A DNA stretch of 64,000 bases from Sagittula marina (lineage in GTDB: Bacteria; Pseudomonadota; Alphaproteobacteria; Rhodobacterales; Rhodobacteraceae): NCBI RefSeq assembly GCF_014196795.1, contig NZ_JACIEJ010000003.1, positions 1-64,000 of the forward strand, read 5' to 3'. The position numbers were made by a program, and so were the translations under genes. This document shows positions 1 through 9,040 of the stretch, one piece after another (positions within the stretch are counted from its first letter, which is position 1; each line of letters opens with the position of its first letter). The notes beneath the pieces are model-generated. The model had not been told where the DNA came from. It was given only the letters and a program-made list of their open reading frames with translations, and ran no database searches.

Positions 1-146
1 CCCTTTTCGACCAGCACGACGTTCTGGCCTTCCCGCGCCAACCACCAGGCGGCACAGACGCCGACGATGCCGCCACCGATCACGACGCAATCGGCATCTT
101 TGGGAAGGATGGTGGATGTAACCACCGCCAGGCGTGGTGCGGACAT
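1..146 (-). CDS. FAD-dependent oxidoreductase (DAO family), N-terminal part
   Basis: Only the first 48 codons are inside the window; the gene continues past the left edge. Translation gives a short leader and then VIGGGIVGVCAAWWLA, the GxGxxG Rossmann fingerprint that binds the ADP part of FAD in D-amino-acid oxidase/dehydrogenase-type flavoproteins, followed by the beta-2 strand NVVLVEKG ending in the acidic ribose-binding residue. The ATG at 146 is the natural start, with the fingerprint about 20 residues in. An Lrp/AsnC regulator remnant lies divergently at 313, the usual arrangement for an amino-acid catabolic gene and its regulator. The substrate cannot be told from this fragment. Confidence 0.8.
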   Translation of the reverse strand, partial: MSAPRLAVVTSTILPKDADCVVIGGGIVGVCAAWWLAREGQNVVLVEK

Positions 147-312
147 GAGCGATCCTTTCGTTTGGCTAAAGCCTATCTGCAGGAATAGAGCAGGGTGTCC
201 CGCAATGGATGGCGCAAATGGCACCTTTAGTTGAAACCGGATGAGTAACGAGCATGAGCCGGAAATCCTGCGGGGGCTCTTCTGACCATACCGAGGAGGA
301 AAAGCAAATGCG

Positions 313-796
313 ATGACGCGGGCCTGCACGCTCGACCGGACGGACGTGAAGCGCCTCACTGTGCTGCAACGCAATGGCTGGATCACGAACCTCGAGCTGG
401 CCGAAAAGGTTAACCAGTCGCCATCCCCCTTTCTGTTGCGTGTGAAAAAGCTGCTGAATGCGGGCTATTCGCCTTGGATCGACTTGGGGTGCCTTGGCTC
501 GCGCATGATGGTGTTTACCGACTTCACGCTCAAGAACCTCAGGCAGATCGATTTCGCGTGCTTCCAAGAGGCGCTGGAAAAAAATCGATGCCTGTGTGAA
601 ATGCCATCTGGTGTCCGGTGGATGCGACTTACTTGTGCCGTTGGTCACTGGCTGGATCGATGATTGCCCGCCCATCGTGGAGGCGCTGGGCGAGCAGAAC
701 CCGGGCATCGACAAGTATTTCAGTTTCGTCGTGCTCAAGACCCTCTTTGCGCGCCAGCACTTTGATCTGACGAGCCTTTTCGGTGACCCCGATTGA
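313..796 (+). pseudogene. Lrp/AsnC-family transcriptional regulator, frameshifted
   Basis: The first frame (313-663) starts after GAGGAGG and reads the N-terminal AsnC helix-turn-helix (LDRTDVKRLTVLQRNGWITN, then LELAEKVNQSPSPFLLRVKK) and the first ligand-domain strand (MMVFTDFTLKN). Family similarity then jumps to the next frame, which gives CHLVSGGCDLL and PGIDKYFSFVVLKTLFARQH to a stop at 796. The switch lies at a run of seven A (578-584), where one extra base explains it. A short in-frame loss is also likely near residue 55, where the usual linker is several residues short. It was probably the regulator of the divergent flavoenzyme gene. A sequencing error in the A run would be the alternative, but the extra loss argues for real decay. 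Confidence 0.75.
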
Positions 797-1032
797 TCCA
801 TCGCCAACAGCCGCGTGCGGGGCAGGGACAGACAGCAGACCAGCAGGTCGGTCCGGGCAAAGCCGTCGATCAGCTCTCGTCCGTCGGCATCTGTGCGGGT
901 GTGCGATCACCAAGCGTCCCCCGCGCGGCTTCTGATCCCGGAAGGAAGACACCGGAGGGACGAGATGGCGTCGGTCCAGTTCGGCAAGGGACTTGGCGCG
1001 GGGGGCTTGGTCAGCATTGTCACGACCTTTTG

Positions 1033-1863
1033 TCAGCCATGGGCTTGGGAGATCATGGCGTGCGTCTGGTAATCGCCGTCGGTTCGGGCCTTGGGATTGC
1101 GGACCATGCTTGTGCCGCCGCCGACCACCGTCAGCCCCAGCTCCTCGACAAAAGGAACGAGGCCCCTTTCTTCGATCAGGTCGATCCGCAGGAACCGGCC
1201 CTGCATATGGTTCACCCCGGCCGCGATGAGCGACCGTGCAGCGGTGGCATCCCGCGCGACCACCGGGCCAAGAACATGTCCCTTGCCGAACCGGCGCAGG
1301 ATGGCAAAGCCGCCGGTGGTGGTCAGCGTCTCGCCGCTGTCTGCAATCCGCGAAAGGAGCGGCCCGCGCGCCATCCCGCTGGCCTCTGTATCCATTTCTG
1401 CCAGCTTGTGGAGGTTTGCAGGCGCAAAGGTCACCGGCAGTTCCGGGGTCGCGGCACAGGCTGTCCCTTGCAACTGCACCACATGCCCGCAGTCCTCAAA
1501 CCCCAGCTTGCGGTAAAGCGGAAGACCGTCCTGGGGGGCGACAAGGCGCATTTCGCGGTCCCGGGCAAGGGTGATCACGTGCTCCATCAACCTGCGTCCC
1601 AGCCCCCGGCCGCGCATCGCCGCGTCGGCGATGATCATGTTCACGGCGGCCACGGGACCGAACAGAGAACACAGCGCCGTGCCCATGACCCGGCCGTCGG
1701 CCACGGCGGCAACCCCTTGGGATATTGCCAGATGTAGCTTCCAGTCTTCGATCCGGTGGGGCCATTGCACGGCTTGCGACTGGCCCTGCGCCTCGGGGAG
1801 ATGCGCCTCGGCGAAGGGCACAAGCTCGATCGCGGGAGAGGGCGAGGAGACAACTTGGGTCAT
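1033..1863 (-). CDS. GNAT-family N-acetyltransferase
   Basis: A 276-residue protein. The N-terminal half carries a GNAT fold: VNMIIADAAMRGRGLGRRLM (about residues 74-93) contains the R/Q-x-x-G-x-G/A acetyl-CoA pyrophosphate loop (RGRGLG), followed by the helix with a ready Arg and by PLYRKLGFED, the late GNAT strand typical of beta-bulge region B. The C-terminal third (about 130-260) looks like a second, degenerate acetyltransferase-like domain, as in two-domain GNAT proteins. No strong ribosome binding site precedes the ATG at 1863. The acceptor is unknown. It stands alone on the minus strand, and the peptide-transporter remnant lies upstream. Confidence 0.75.
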   Translation of the reverse strand: MTQVVSSPSPAIELVPFAEAHLPEAQGQSQAVQWPHRIEDWKLHLAISQGVAAVADGRVMGTALCSLFGPVAAVNMIIADAAMRGRGLGRRLMEHVITLARDREMRLVAPQDGLPLYRKLGFEDCGHVVQLQGTACAATPELPVTFAPANLHKLAEMDTEASGMARGPLLSRIADSGETLTTTGGFAILRRFGKGHVLGPVVARDATAARSLIAAGVNHMQGRFLRIDLIEERGLVPFVEELGLTVVGGGTSMVRNPKARTDGDYQTHAMISQAHG

Positions 1864-1939
1864 GGCGGAATTCTTTCATATCTGTCCGCAATCTTGTGAT
1901 CCTACGACAGTATCTGTCGCGTGATCGCAAGGGCGCGCG

Positions 1940-2400
1940 GCAGGTTTCGCCAAAACGGGTGGTGCAGGGCATCCGAACGGCGTTGACCACCCGGCCGCCG
2001 TAGCTGGCCACCACGCCGATGAGCCTGCCCAGAACGGCGGCCATAACCAACCAGCAGCGAAATGCGTCTCGCTGTCAGCGGTCGTGCTGCGATGTCGCAT
2101 CCCAACGGATCGGTGCCAAGGTAATGTTGTCCTGTCAGCCGGCGGCGCAAACCGCGCCCGCTGGTCTATCTGCTGGGAACGTAAGGCAGCAAATAGGGGC
2201 CGAGGACGCAGGCGAGCGCGAATTGCGACAGGGGACCTCCCGGAATCAGGATTAGCACGGTGAAACCGATGACCGAACCTGATCGTCGGCACCTCGGCGG
2301 CGAGGTTCGCAACGAAATTGCCGTCGGGGGTGATGCGGCACAGCGCGTCGAACAGGGAGACTGCAACGTCATCAGCGGTATAGATGCGTGGCATCCAGCG
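1940..2400 (-). pseudogene. Remnants of a peptide/nickel-type ABC transporter (solute-binding protein fused to DppC-like permease)
   Basis: Reading the minus strand from 2395, one frame gives VAVSLFDALCRITPDGNFV and ANLAAEVPTI, the N-terminal region of a family-5 solute-binding protein. A second frame then gives FALACVLGPYLLPYVPSRQ and ARFAPP, and a third gives YLGTDPLGCDIAARPL followed by ARRISLLVG. These are the N-terminal region and the LGTDxLGRDVxSR-x-ARISLLVG signature of a DppC-type permease. The next piece, VLGRLIGVVASYGGRVVNAV, is again in another frame. The DppB permease that should separate the two genes is absent, so a deletion has joined binding protein to DppC and at least three frameshifts followed. 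It cannot be functional. Confidence 0.6.
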
Positions 2401-3071
2401 GGATGAACACCGTCGGTTTCTGCGACAATCCGACCCCTATCCGGCCAGTAGGCCCGGACGGCACAGTCTGGGCGAAGGCTGGTTTCCTCAGCAGGTTTGG
2501 CGTCATCATGCACGCTTTGAACAGCCACACATGCCGAAGACCCACCACCGCACGGCCGGATCGGTTGGACAAAGACCGGGTGAACGCAACTTTTCCCAAA
2601 GACGGTGGTCCTCAACAAAAACGTCGTTCAGGTGTTTGCGAAACACAGGCGGTCCCCTGACCGGCTGCACATGCTTACAGGTCTGATCCCGAAATGAATG
2701 GTTGGGCCGAACCTTCCGGAAAGAGAGGCAGGTCGCGGGCATTCGGACGTCAGCCGGTTCAGGCAACCACGCGGGGAACGCGTCAGCCGGCGAACGGGAG
2801 CCAGTCGTGCCTGAACGCTGCCGGGCATTCAAGGTGAGAGAGAAGGCGCAGGAACGCCCGCAAGCCTGACATTTACACATGGAGGGCAGGGTCGCAGGAC
2901 AAGGAATGGCACAGATAATGGTTTTCCGCGTCTGTTAAACAAGCCGCTAATCAGTCCGGATTTACATAAGATGCTTTGGTTTATGTTTGGTCAGAGCCGG
3001 AATCCTAACAGTTTTGCAAGCTCCCGCTGATACCGAACAGGAGAATGTCGGAGCAGGGAGAGCGCTCAATC
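2401..3071. other. Intergenic stretch, no recognisable gene
   Basis: Short open frames exist on both strands, but none gives a recognisable protein. Base composition falls towards 3000 (an A/T-richer block at about 2930-3010), which probably holds the promoter of the chemoreceptor gene; no clear -35/-10 pair could be fixed. The stretch may be further debris from the transporter remnant to its left. Confidence 0.5.
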
Positions 3072-5345
3072 ATGACTAATTTCTTCAAGACTGTAACCGG
3101 CAAAATGGTCGTCGCGACCGGTATCTCGATAACACTCATCTTGGCCGGCTACATCAGCTACAGCGGATGGAGTGCATCACACCAGGCTGATCGCCAAGTT
3201 ATGGCGCTCGCGACCGAAACAGCCGGGGAAATTGCGCAAACCGTTGCTGTACAAATCACCGAAGCAACCTCGGCCGGTGCCGCGATCAGCGGGACACTGG
3301 CCGGCTACATGTCTACCGGGAACGCCACGAACGCGAACATGATCGAGATGTTGCGCGGTGTTCCGATGCAGTATGACATTGTTTTTTCTGCGTGGATGGC
3401 CGGGTTGCCCAACGGAGCAACCGATGCCTATTTGACCGGCTCCGAGGGACGGAATGCTGACGGTGTCTTCACACCTTACTGGACAAAGTCCGAACAAGGC
3501 GGCCTGGAATTCTCGACCTTCAGCGTCGACCCCACCTCCCAGTGGTTTTCTGTGCCGGTGGATACGGAAGAAGGATTGATTACAGAGCCTTACCTGTCAG
3601 GTGAAGGGCGTCTTCTCACGTCTGTCTCGGTCCCCGTTGTCGTCGATGGACAAACGGTTGGCGTCGCAGGTGTGGACATCGTTTTGACAGACCTGACCAC
3701 GATGCTCGCCACACTTGAAACATTTGACGGCGGACGCGTCATGCTCGTGGACAGCGAGGGGAAGTGGCTGGCCAATCCAGACGAGGCCAACCTGACGCAA
3801 CCTTATGCCGACGTGGGATCGGACGTGGTCAACGCTGCACTGACGAATGGCACGCCCCAGGTGATCAAGGGGCTGCCGGACGGCGCAACACGGTTGGTGT
3901 ACCCCTTCACGGCCCCGGGTATGAACACGACCTGGGCAACGATCTTGGATGTTCCAGAAGCCGTTTTTTCCACGCCTGTTCATGATGCTGTCTTTGAAGC
4001 TATCTCGGGCGGACTTTTGATTCTGATCATGTCGCTCTGTACGATCTACTTCACGGCGCGCGCGCTGGTAGGGCGGCCACTCGGGGTTATGCTGGTTTCG
4101 ATCAACAAGCTTGCCGCAGGACAGTACACCGAGGAGGTGCGCGGAACCGATGGCCGTGACGATGTCGGGACCATGGCCGCTTCGGTAGAGGCCTTGCGGG
4201 TTCGCCTGCTCGAGAAAGAAGGGCTGGAGCAGGAACAGGAGCGCCAGCAAGAAGAGCAGGCGCGCGTCGTCGAGACGTTGGCCAAAGGCTTGCAGGGACT
4301 TGCAAATGGCGACCTGTCGCAGACAATCGAGACCGAGTTCTCGGGATCGTACGACGCACTGCGCGAAGATTTCAACCTGACCGTCACCACACTCAATGAC
4401 ATTATGGCAAATCTATCTGAAAGCATCGTGGCAATACGCTCGCGGTCTGACGAAATCAGCATTGGGTCAGATGAACTGGCACGACGGACGGAAAGCCAGG
4501 CGGCCACTCTGGAACAAACGGTGGCTGCTTTGGATCAAATGACAACGTCGGTGAAAGCCGCTGCGAAGACCGCTGCGAATGCCGAACACGACATGTCCGA
4601 GGCGCGCAAGACGGCCGAAAACTCGGGCGAGATCGTCCGAGATGCGGTCACTGCCATGTCTGAAATCGAGAAGTCCTCTGAAGCGATCACGCAAATCATC
4701 AATGTCATCGAAGACATCGCGTTTCAGACAAATCTCTTGGCGCTGAATGCTGGTGTCGAGGCCGCGCGCGCCGGCGAGGTCGGGCGCGGTTTCGCTGTTG
4801 TCGCGTCTGACGTTCTGAGCCTCGCACAGAGATCGTCAGAATCCGCAAATGATATCAGGCGCTTGATCGATTCCAGTTCAGCGCAGGTGGCCAATGGCGT
4901 TGAGTTGGTCAACCGTGCGGGGGCGTCCCTCACAGATATCGTCAAGCGCGTCGCCCAGGTTGCGGACGAGATGTCAGACATCGCGTCAGGTGCAGAGGAA
5001 CAGTCCGTTGGCCTGGGGGAAATCAACGTCGCGGCCACACATCTTGACCAGGTTACGCAACACAATGCGGCTATGGTTGAGGAAACATCTGCCGCAGCCG
5101 CAACCCTTCAGCACGAGGCGACCTCTCTCGAAAACCAGGTTGGCCGTTTCAACTTGCGCGCTGTCGATCGTCACCGTCAGGGGGTGGCGCCGGGGGCTTC
5201 CAAGGTATCAAAGCCCTCGGAGGTTCCGGCAGAGACTGGCCCTTCAGAAACCATGAAGGCCTTTTCTCAAACTCCGCAAAGACACGACGAAAGCAGCGCA
5301 GTTGCGGAGAAAAAGGTTGCAAATGGCTCTTGGTCCGAATTCTGA
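3072..5345 (+). CDS. Methyl-accepting chemotaxis protein with dCache-like sensor and HAMP domains
   Basis: A 757-residue chemoreceptor if started at the ATG at 3072, which has GGGAG at a workable distance. The ATG at 3045 has AGGAG only two bases away and would put charged residues before the membrane helix. Order: TM1 (about 11-31), a periplasmic dCache-like sensor (about 35-300, with [14 protein letters not shown] and [11 protein letters not shown]), TM2 (about 305-327), HAMP, a Gln/Glu-rich linker, then the signalling helices. The hairpin tip reads [21 protein letters not shown], the CheA/CheW-binding hallmark. The last five residues, SWSEF, match the W-x-x-F tether that binds CheR and CheB in high-abundance receptors. 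The ligand is unknown and no other chemotaxis gene is nearby. Confidence 0.93.
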   Translation: MTNFFKTVTGKMVVATGISITLILAGYISYSGWSASHQADRQVMALATETAGEIAQTVAVQITEATSAGAAISGTLAGYMSTGNATNANMIEMLRGVPMQYDIVFSAWMAGLPNGATDAYLTGSEGRNADGVFTPYWTKSEQGGLEFSTFSVDPTSQWFSVPVDTEEGLITEPYLSGEGRLLTSVSVPVVVDGQTVGVAGVDIVLTDLTTMLATLETFDGGRVMLVDSEGKWLANPDEANLTQPYADVGSDVVNAALTNGTPQVIKGLPDGATRLVYPFTAPGMNTTWATILDVPEAVFSTPVHDAVFEAISGGLLILIMSLCTIYFTARALVGRPLGVMLVSINKLAAGQYTEEVRGTDGRDDVGTMAASVEALRVRLLEKEGLEQEQERQQEEQARVVETLAKGLQGLANGDLSQTIETEFSGSYDALREDFNLTVTTLNDIMANLSESIVAIRSRSDEISIGSDELARRTESQAATLEQTVAALDQMTTSVKAAAKTAANAEHDMSEARKTAENSGEIVRDAVTAMSEIEKSSEAITQIINVIEDIAFQTNLLALNAGVEAARAGEVGRGFAVVASDVLSLAQRSSESANDIRRLIDSSSAQVANGVELVNRAGASLTDIVKRVAQVADEMSDIASGAEEQSVGLGEINVAATHLDQVTQHNAAMVEETSAAAATLQHEATSLENQVGRFNLRAVDRHRQGVAPGASKVSKPSEVPAETGPSETMKAFSQTPQRHDESSAVAEKKVANGSWSEF

Positions 5346-5679
5346 ACCAAGTCCGAAGCTGGCGCTCAGAAGCGGTACGGACGTCAGGCGGATCAGCATT
5401 CGGATCAGGGGGCCGGGTTTGATCGAGGGGCGCTCGTGTCGCTGTAGAAACCGCGCATCTCTTCGTGAAGGCCATTCAGGGAGGCTATCAATGCCCCGGA
5501 GAGGAGGACCGGCAGGACTGGGAAACGAGAGGGCGCGCTTATGGAACAACCGATCATGAACCTTCTGCCGTCCTAGCATCGCCAACCTTGCAAGACCCCG
5601 TAATCCGACGGAACGAGAAGCCCGTGCTCAACCAAGCAAAGAGATTTTCAACAACATCACCCCATGCGTCGTTGGACGG
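5346..5679. other. Intergenic stretch, no recognisable gene
   Basis: No frame in this stretch gives a recognisable protein or RNA. It separates the plus-strand chemoreceptor from the convergent thiamine-precursor operon, and the only structured element found is the terminator hairpin at its right end. Confidence 0.5.
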
Positions 5680-5723
5680 CAAACGAAAAGGGCAGGGGCC
5701 ATCGCGGCCACTCCGCCCCTGCC
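5680..5723 (-). terminator. Rho-independent terminator of the ykoF-thiXZY operon
   Basis: GGCAGGGGC (5691-5699) pairs perfectly with GCCCCTGCC (5715-5723), a 9-bp GC-rich stem with a 15-base loop. On the minus strand the stem is followed directly by CTTTTCGTTT, a U-rich tail. It lies about 100 bases past the thiY stop codon, in the right orientation. No U-rich tail exists on the plus side, so it does not serve the chemoreceptor gene. Confidence 0.75.
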
Positions 5724-5821
5724 TCGTCATGAATGACGTATAGGTGCTGCCGATGCCAATCGCGGAGACAGAACACCGCGATCACTGTTCCCGTTTGTTC
5801 CCCGGCGTTACTGTCGCACGC

Positions 5822-6799
5822 TCACTCAGCCATCCAGCCTTGATCGAACCAGTCCGATACGGTGCCGGGCCAGACGAGAGGCGCCCCATCGGTCCCGCGC
5901 AACACACCGCTATCGTAGAGGAAACGCGCCATCGTCGTCAGTCGCGCCTCGTCGATCCGGCCCACTGAGGTCGTACCGTCGGTCAGGTAATTGCCCTCGT
6001 CGATCACCCGCATCGAACCGCGAACGAGGTCTTCGTTGGGGAAATCTCCGGCGGCAATCAGGATCTCTGCCGCGGCCTGTGGATGTTCGGCGGCCCAGGT
6101 GTAGCCCTTTGCGGTGGCTTTCATGAAGGCATCGACCGTTTCGGGGTCGCTCTCGAGCATTGCAGTCCGGCTCCCGATATAGCCGCCCTGGGGTTCGGGC
6201 ACGCCGTAATCCGAATAGATGAAATGCGACTGCTCGCGCCCGAGAAGATCGCTGTTCACCCCTTCCCAGGTGGCCACCTCCAATGTGAAATCCACGGCGC
6301 CCGTGGCCAGCGCTTCGTAGGCGCCCGTGCCCAGCGTCACGGTGTCGTAATCGGCTGTGCCGCCATCGTTTTCGATCATTGTCGAGATCAGCGCATCCTC
6401 CCAGGCGCTCCCGAAGCCGGCATAGGTCTTGCCTTCCAGATCGGCTGGGCGGGTGATGTCGGCGTTGTTGCTGTCATAGACCAGCCGGCCGGCCTCGCGC
6501 TGCATCGTGACCCAAAGCGCGGTGATGTCCGCGCCGCCAGCCTTGGCGCTCATGAACCCCAGCGCGGTCATGTAGGCGAAATCCACCGCACCGGCGGCAA
6601 GCAACGCGGTCGATGCGGTGTCGGAGTAGGGCAGGATATCGACCTGCAGTCCGGCGTCAGCGAAATATCCTTTCTCGCGCGCGACAACCAGACCGATGTG
6701 GTTCGTGTTCAGGGTCCAGTCCAGCGCGATGGTGACGTCCTCGGCCTGGGCCATCGAGGCCACGAGGCATGGCAAAAGGCTCAGCGTCATGATTTTCAT
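5822..6799 (-). CDS. thiY: Pyrimidine-precursor ABC transporter, substrate-binding protein (ThiY-like)
   Basis: A 325-residue periplasmic binding protein with a signal peptide ending ...VASMAQA before EDVTIALDW. The mature start DVTIALDWTLNTNHIGLVVA is characteristic of the NMT1/THI5-like family, which binds thiamine pyrimidine precursors such as formylaminopyrimidine (ThiY) and also includes sulfonate-binding relatives. Placement in an operon with ATPase, permease and YkoF behind a TPP riboswitch favours the thiamine-precursor role over sulfonate or nitrate uptake. The start overlaps the stop of the ATPase gene by four bases (ATGA), and a terminator follows downstream. Confidence 0.85.
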   Translation of the reverse strand: MKIMTLSLLPCLVASMAQAEDVTIALDWTLNTNHIGLVVAREKGYFADAGLQVDILPYSDTASTALLAAGAVDFAYMTALGFMSAKAGGADITALWVTMQREAGRLVYDSNNADITRPADLEGKTYAGFGSAWEDALISTMIENDGGTADYDTVTLGTGAYEALATGAVDFTLEVATWEGVNSDLLGREQSHFIYSDYGVPEPQGGYIGSRTAMLESDPETVDAFMKATAKGYTWAAEHPQAAAEILIAAGDFPNEDLVRGSMRVIDEGNYLTDGTTSVGRIDEARLTTMARFLYDSGVLRGTDGAPLVWPGTVSDWFDQGWMAE

Positions 6800-7536
6800 G
6801 GGGTTTCCTTCAAGAGCATGGATTTCAGGGTCGAACGGATGTCGGCCAGCGTGGCCTCGCTGCGGTCGGCGCGCGGGGTGGAAATGGGAATGTCGGCGAT
6901 GATGCGGCCGGGACCGCCGGCCATGACGAGAATGCGGTCGGCCATTTGCGTGGCCTCGTAGAGGTCGTGGGTCACCATCAGGACGGCCCGCGGGCGTTCG
7001 GCCAGCCGGTCGATCAGCCAGTCCTGCATCTGTAACCGTGTCACCGCATCCAGCGCCGAAAAGGGTTCGTCCAGCAACAGAATGCGCGCGTCCTGAACGA
7101 TGGTCCGCAGAAAGGCCGCCCTTTGACGCATCCCGCCGGACAGCTGGTCGGGAAAACTGTCCTCATGGCCGTCCAACCCGAACGCCGGAAACAGACGCCG
7201 CACCCGGTCACGCGCCGTGCGCCGCTCCATCCCCCTGATTTCCAACCCAAGGCGCGCGTTCTCGCAAATCGTGAGCCACGGGAAAAGCGTATCCTGCTGC
7301 GGCTGATATGCGATGGCGTCATGCGGCAGCTCGACGGTCTGGCCGTCCAGATGCAGGTCACCTTTGGTTTGCAATTCCGGCGCCAGAACGCCGGCAAGCC
7401 ATTTGATCACCGAACTCTTGCCGCAGCCTGATGGGCCGATCAGACACGTCAGGCTGCCCTCGACAAGGTCGAGCGACACATCCTCGACCAGCGGATCTGA
7501 CCCGGCACGCACCGTAAGACCTTGCAGCTCAAGCAT
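6796..7536 (-). CDS. thiZ: Pyrimidine-precursor ABC transporter, ATP-binding protein (ThiZ-like)
   Basis: A 246-residue ATPase beginning MLELQGLTVRAG. Walker A is GPSGCGKSS, the Q-loop region reads YQPQQDTLFPWLTI, the signature is LSGGMRQRAA, Walker B is ILLLDEPF, and the switch His is in MVTHDLYEA. The FPWLT context and the short length are typical of the nitrate/sulfonate/taurine/thiamine-precursor subclass. The open frame extends further upstream, but similarity begins only at the ATG at 7536, which overlaps the permease stop by eight bases. It powers uptake together with the permease encoded just upstream and the binding protein just downstream. Confidence 0.88.
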   Translation of the reverse strand: MLELQGLTVRAGSDPLVEDVSLDLVEGSLTCLIGPSGCGKSSVIKWLAGVLAPELQTKGDLHLDGQTVELPHDAIAYQPQQDTLFPWLTICENARLGLEIRGMERRTARDRVRRLFPAFGLDGHEDSFPDQLSGGMRQRAAFLRTIVQDARILLLDEPFSALDAVTRLQMQDWLIDRLAERPRAVLMVTHDLYEATQMADRILVMAGGPGRIIADIPISTPRADRSEATLADIRSTLKSMLLKETP

Positions 7537-8290
7537 GCGCGTTCCTCCGGTACCGGCGGCCCGTGGCCCGTTCGATCCCGTGGATGATCGCCAGAAGCGC
7601 AAGCGTGAGACAGGCCGACACCAACACCGCCGACAGCACGAGATCCGCCCGGAAGTTGTTCTTTGCCGACAGGATGTAGATGCCGAGCCCCTGCCGCGCG
7701 CCGGCATATTCGGCAAAGATCGTGGCAACGATGGCATAGGTCGCCGAAATCCTGAGCCCGGAAAAGAAATGCCCCCGCGCAGAGGGAAGCGTGGCCCGGC
7801 GATAGACTGTCCACGGTGTCGCCCCCATGGAGACCAGCTGATCGCGAAACGGACGCGGCAGGCTCGCGTAGCCGGCGACAAGGCTGACCACCATCGGGAA
7901 GAAGGTGACCAGGATCACCAGCAGCACCTTGGGCAGCAGGCCGAAGCCGAACCAAAGCACCATCAGCGGGGCAAGGGCGACGATCGGCACGGTCTGGCTG
8001 GCGACCAGAAGCGGCAGCAGCCCCCGGCGCAGCCAGCCCGAGAAGTGAAGCACGATGGAAACAGCGAAAGCGAACAGCACCGACAGGCCAAAGCCCACGC
8101 CCGCGACACCCAGTGTGGCCGCAGCGTGCCGCGCGATCGCGGACCGCTCGACCAACAGCCCATTCACGACGTCGCTCGGCGCGGGCAACACAAGCGGCGA
8201 GGCATCCGTCAGCGCGACATAGCCTTCCCAGCCGCCAAGAAAGACGCAGATGACCACAAGGGCCGGTAGGATCTGACCGAGATACTTCAT
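7529..8290 (-). CDS. thiX: Pyrimidine-precursor ABC transporter, permease (ThiX-like)
   Basis: A 253-residue inner-membrane protein with about six hydrophobic helices, of the binding-protein-dependent permease family (BPD_transp_1). The coupling-loop motif is visible around residues 140-175 (FFPMVVSLVAGY, followed by the SMGATPWTVYRRATLPSA block, the EAA loop that docks on the ATPase). It lies between ykoF (45-base gap) and thiZ (8-base overlap), so it is co-transcribed under the same TPP riboswitch. Sulfonate permeases look similar; the thiamine assignment rests on context. Confidence 0.85.
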   Translation of the reverse strand: MKYLGQILPALVVICVFLGGWEGYVALTDASPLVLPAPSDVVNGLLVERSAIARHAAATLGVAGVGFGLSVLFAFAVSIVLHFSGWLRRGLLPLLVASQTVPIVALAPLMVLWFGFGLLPKVLLVILVTFFPMVVSLVAGYASLPRPFRDQLVSMGATPWTVYRRATLPSARGHFFSGLRISATYAIVATIFAEYAGARQGLGIYILSAKNNFRADLVLSAVLVSACLTLALLAIIHGIERATGRRYRRNAHA

Positions 8291-8335
8291 GACAAGCCTG
8301 TCGCGGGCGCATGATGCCCGCGTGTGGCAGCCCGC

Positions 8336-8947
8336 TCAGCCGAGGCTGGGGCTGTTGGCCGAGGCTGTCAGGTCGATGGTCACATGGCCTTCTGCCGGGC
8401 CGAACCGCAGAAAGGCCTGGCGCAGCGTCTCGAACACCGCGCCCGCATCACCGCGCAACCGCGTGCAGAAATTCTTGGACCGCAGGAACGTGCCGCTGTC
8501 TTTCAGGAAGTCGATGCAGCCGTAGATTTCGTCCATATGGCCACCCGCGCCCATGACATAGAGCGAGAATTGCACATCTATCCCGACACCCATATCGGGC
8601 GCATCCTTCACGGCGTGCGCCGCCAGTGTCTGCCGCTCGGCCAAGGATTGATCCTGCGCGCGCGCAAGCGTGTCGCACCGGCAATTGGGATCATCCGGCT
8701 CACCGGGGCAACCGCGCGACAGGGTCACGTGCATGGTCACATGTTCGGGCCGTTTTGCGGCGGCGGAGAACAGGTCCCGGATCGCGTCGAACAGCGGTCC
8801 GGGGGCGCCGACCATGAGCGTCGACATGTCGTCGGTCTCGATTCTCAGGTCGGATTTATAGGGGGACAGGGCGTCCAGCCCGGTGGTGATGACGTCCACG
8901 AAATCGGAAGTCATCGGATAAAGTGACACTTGCGCGCCTATGAACAT
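8336..8947 (-). CDS. ykoF: YkoF-like thiamine/hydroxymethylpyrimidine-binding protein
   Basis: A 203-residue protein starting MFIGAQVSLYPMTSDF, with the YKOF family's two tandem ferredoxin-like halves (about 1-95 and 110-200). Family marks are AQVSLYPM near the start, ALSPYKSDLRIETDDMSTLM in the first half and VQFSLYVMGAGGHMDEI in the second. YkoF of Bacillus binds thiamine and is encoded beside a precursor transporter. It leads the operon here, with the first codon only a few bases after the TPP aptamer. The frame is open further upstream, but those codons would lie inside the riboswitch, so the start at 8947 is preferred. Confidence 0.85.
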   Translation of the reverse strand: MFIGAQVSLYPMTSDFVDVITTGLDALSPYKSDLRIETDDMSTLMVGAPGPLFDAIRDLFSAAAKRPEHVTMHVTLSRGCPGEPDDPNCRCDTLARAQDQSLAERQTLAAHAVKDAPDMGVGIDVQFSLYVMGAGGHMDEIYGCIDFLKDSGTFLRSKNFCTRLRGDAGAVFETLRQAFLRFGPAEGHVTIDLTASANSPSLG

Positions 8948-8949
8948 GG

Positions 8950-9040
8950 TAGCACCTCGCTCCGCTGGCATTATCCAGATCAGCTGTGAAGGGTTCACGC
9001 ATGTCGCGCATCTCAGCTCCGCTCGGAGCACCCCCGGTTA
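8950..9040 (-). ncRNA. TPP riboswitch (THI element)
   Basis: Read on the minus strand, the stretch contains the conserved blocks of the thiamine-pyrophosphate aptamer in order: CGGGGGTGC, then GCTGAGATG (pyrimidine-sensing arm), ACCCTTC, and GATCTGGATAATGCCAGCG (pyrophosphate-sensing arm). The 3' part of the closing helix runs into GAGGTGCTACC and the ykoF ATG. The likely Shine-Dalgarno (GAGG) is therefore inside or next to helix P1, which predicts control by hiding the ribosome site when TPP is bound. No separate expression-platform hairpin fits in the space left. It should switch off the whole ykoF-thiXZY operon when thiamine is plentiful. Confidence 0.95.

Noticed and set aside
3045-3071. 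Earlier start codon for the chemoreceptor
   Set aside because: Its AGGAG is only two bases from the ATG, and it would place extra charged residues before the first membrane helix.
5822-8947. Sulfonate/taurine importer
   Set aside because: The ABC subunits alone would allow it, but the TPP riboswitch and the YkoF protein in the same operon fix a thiamine-precursor role.
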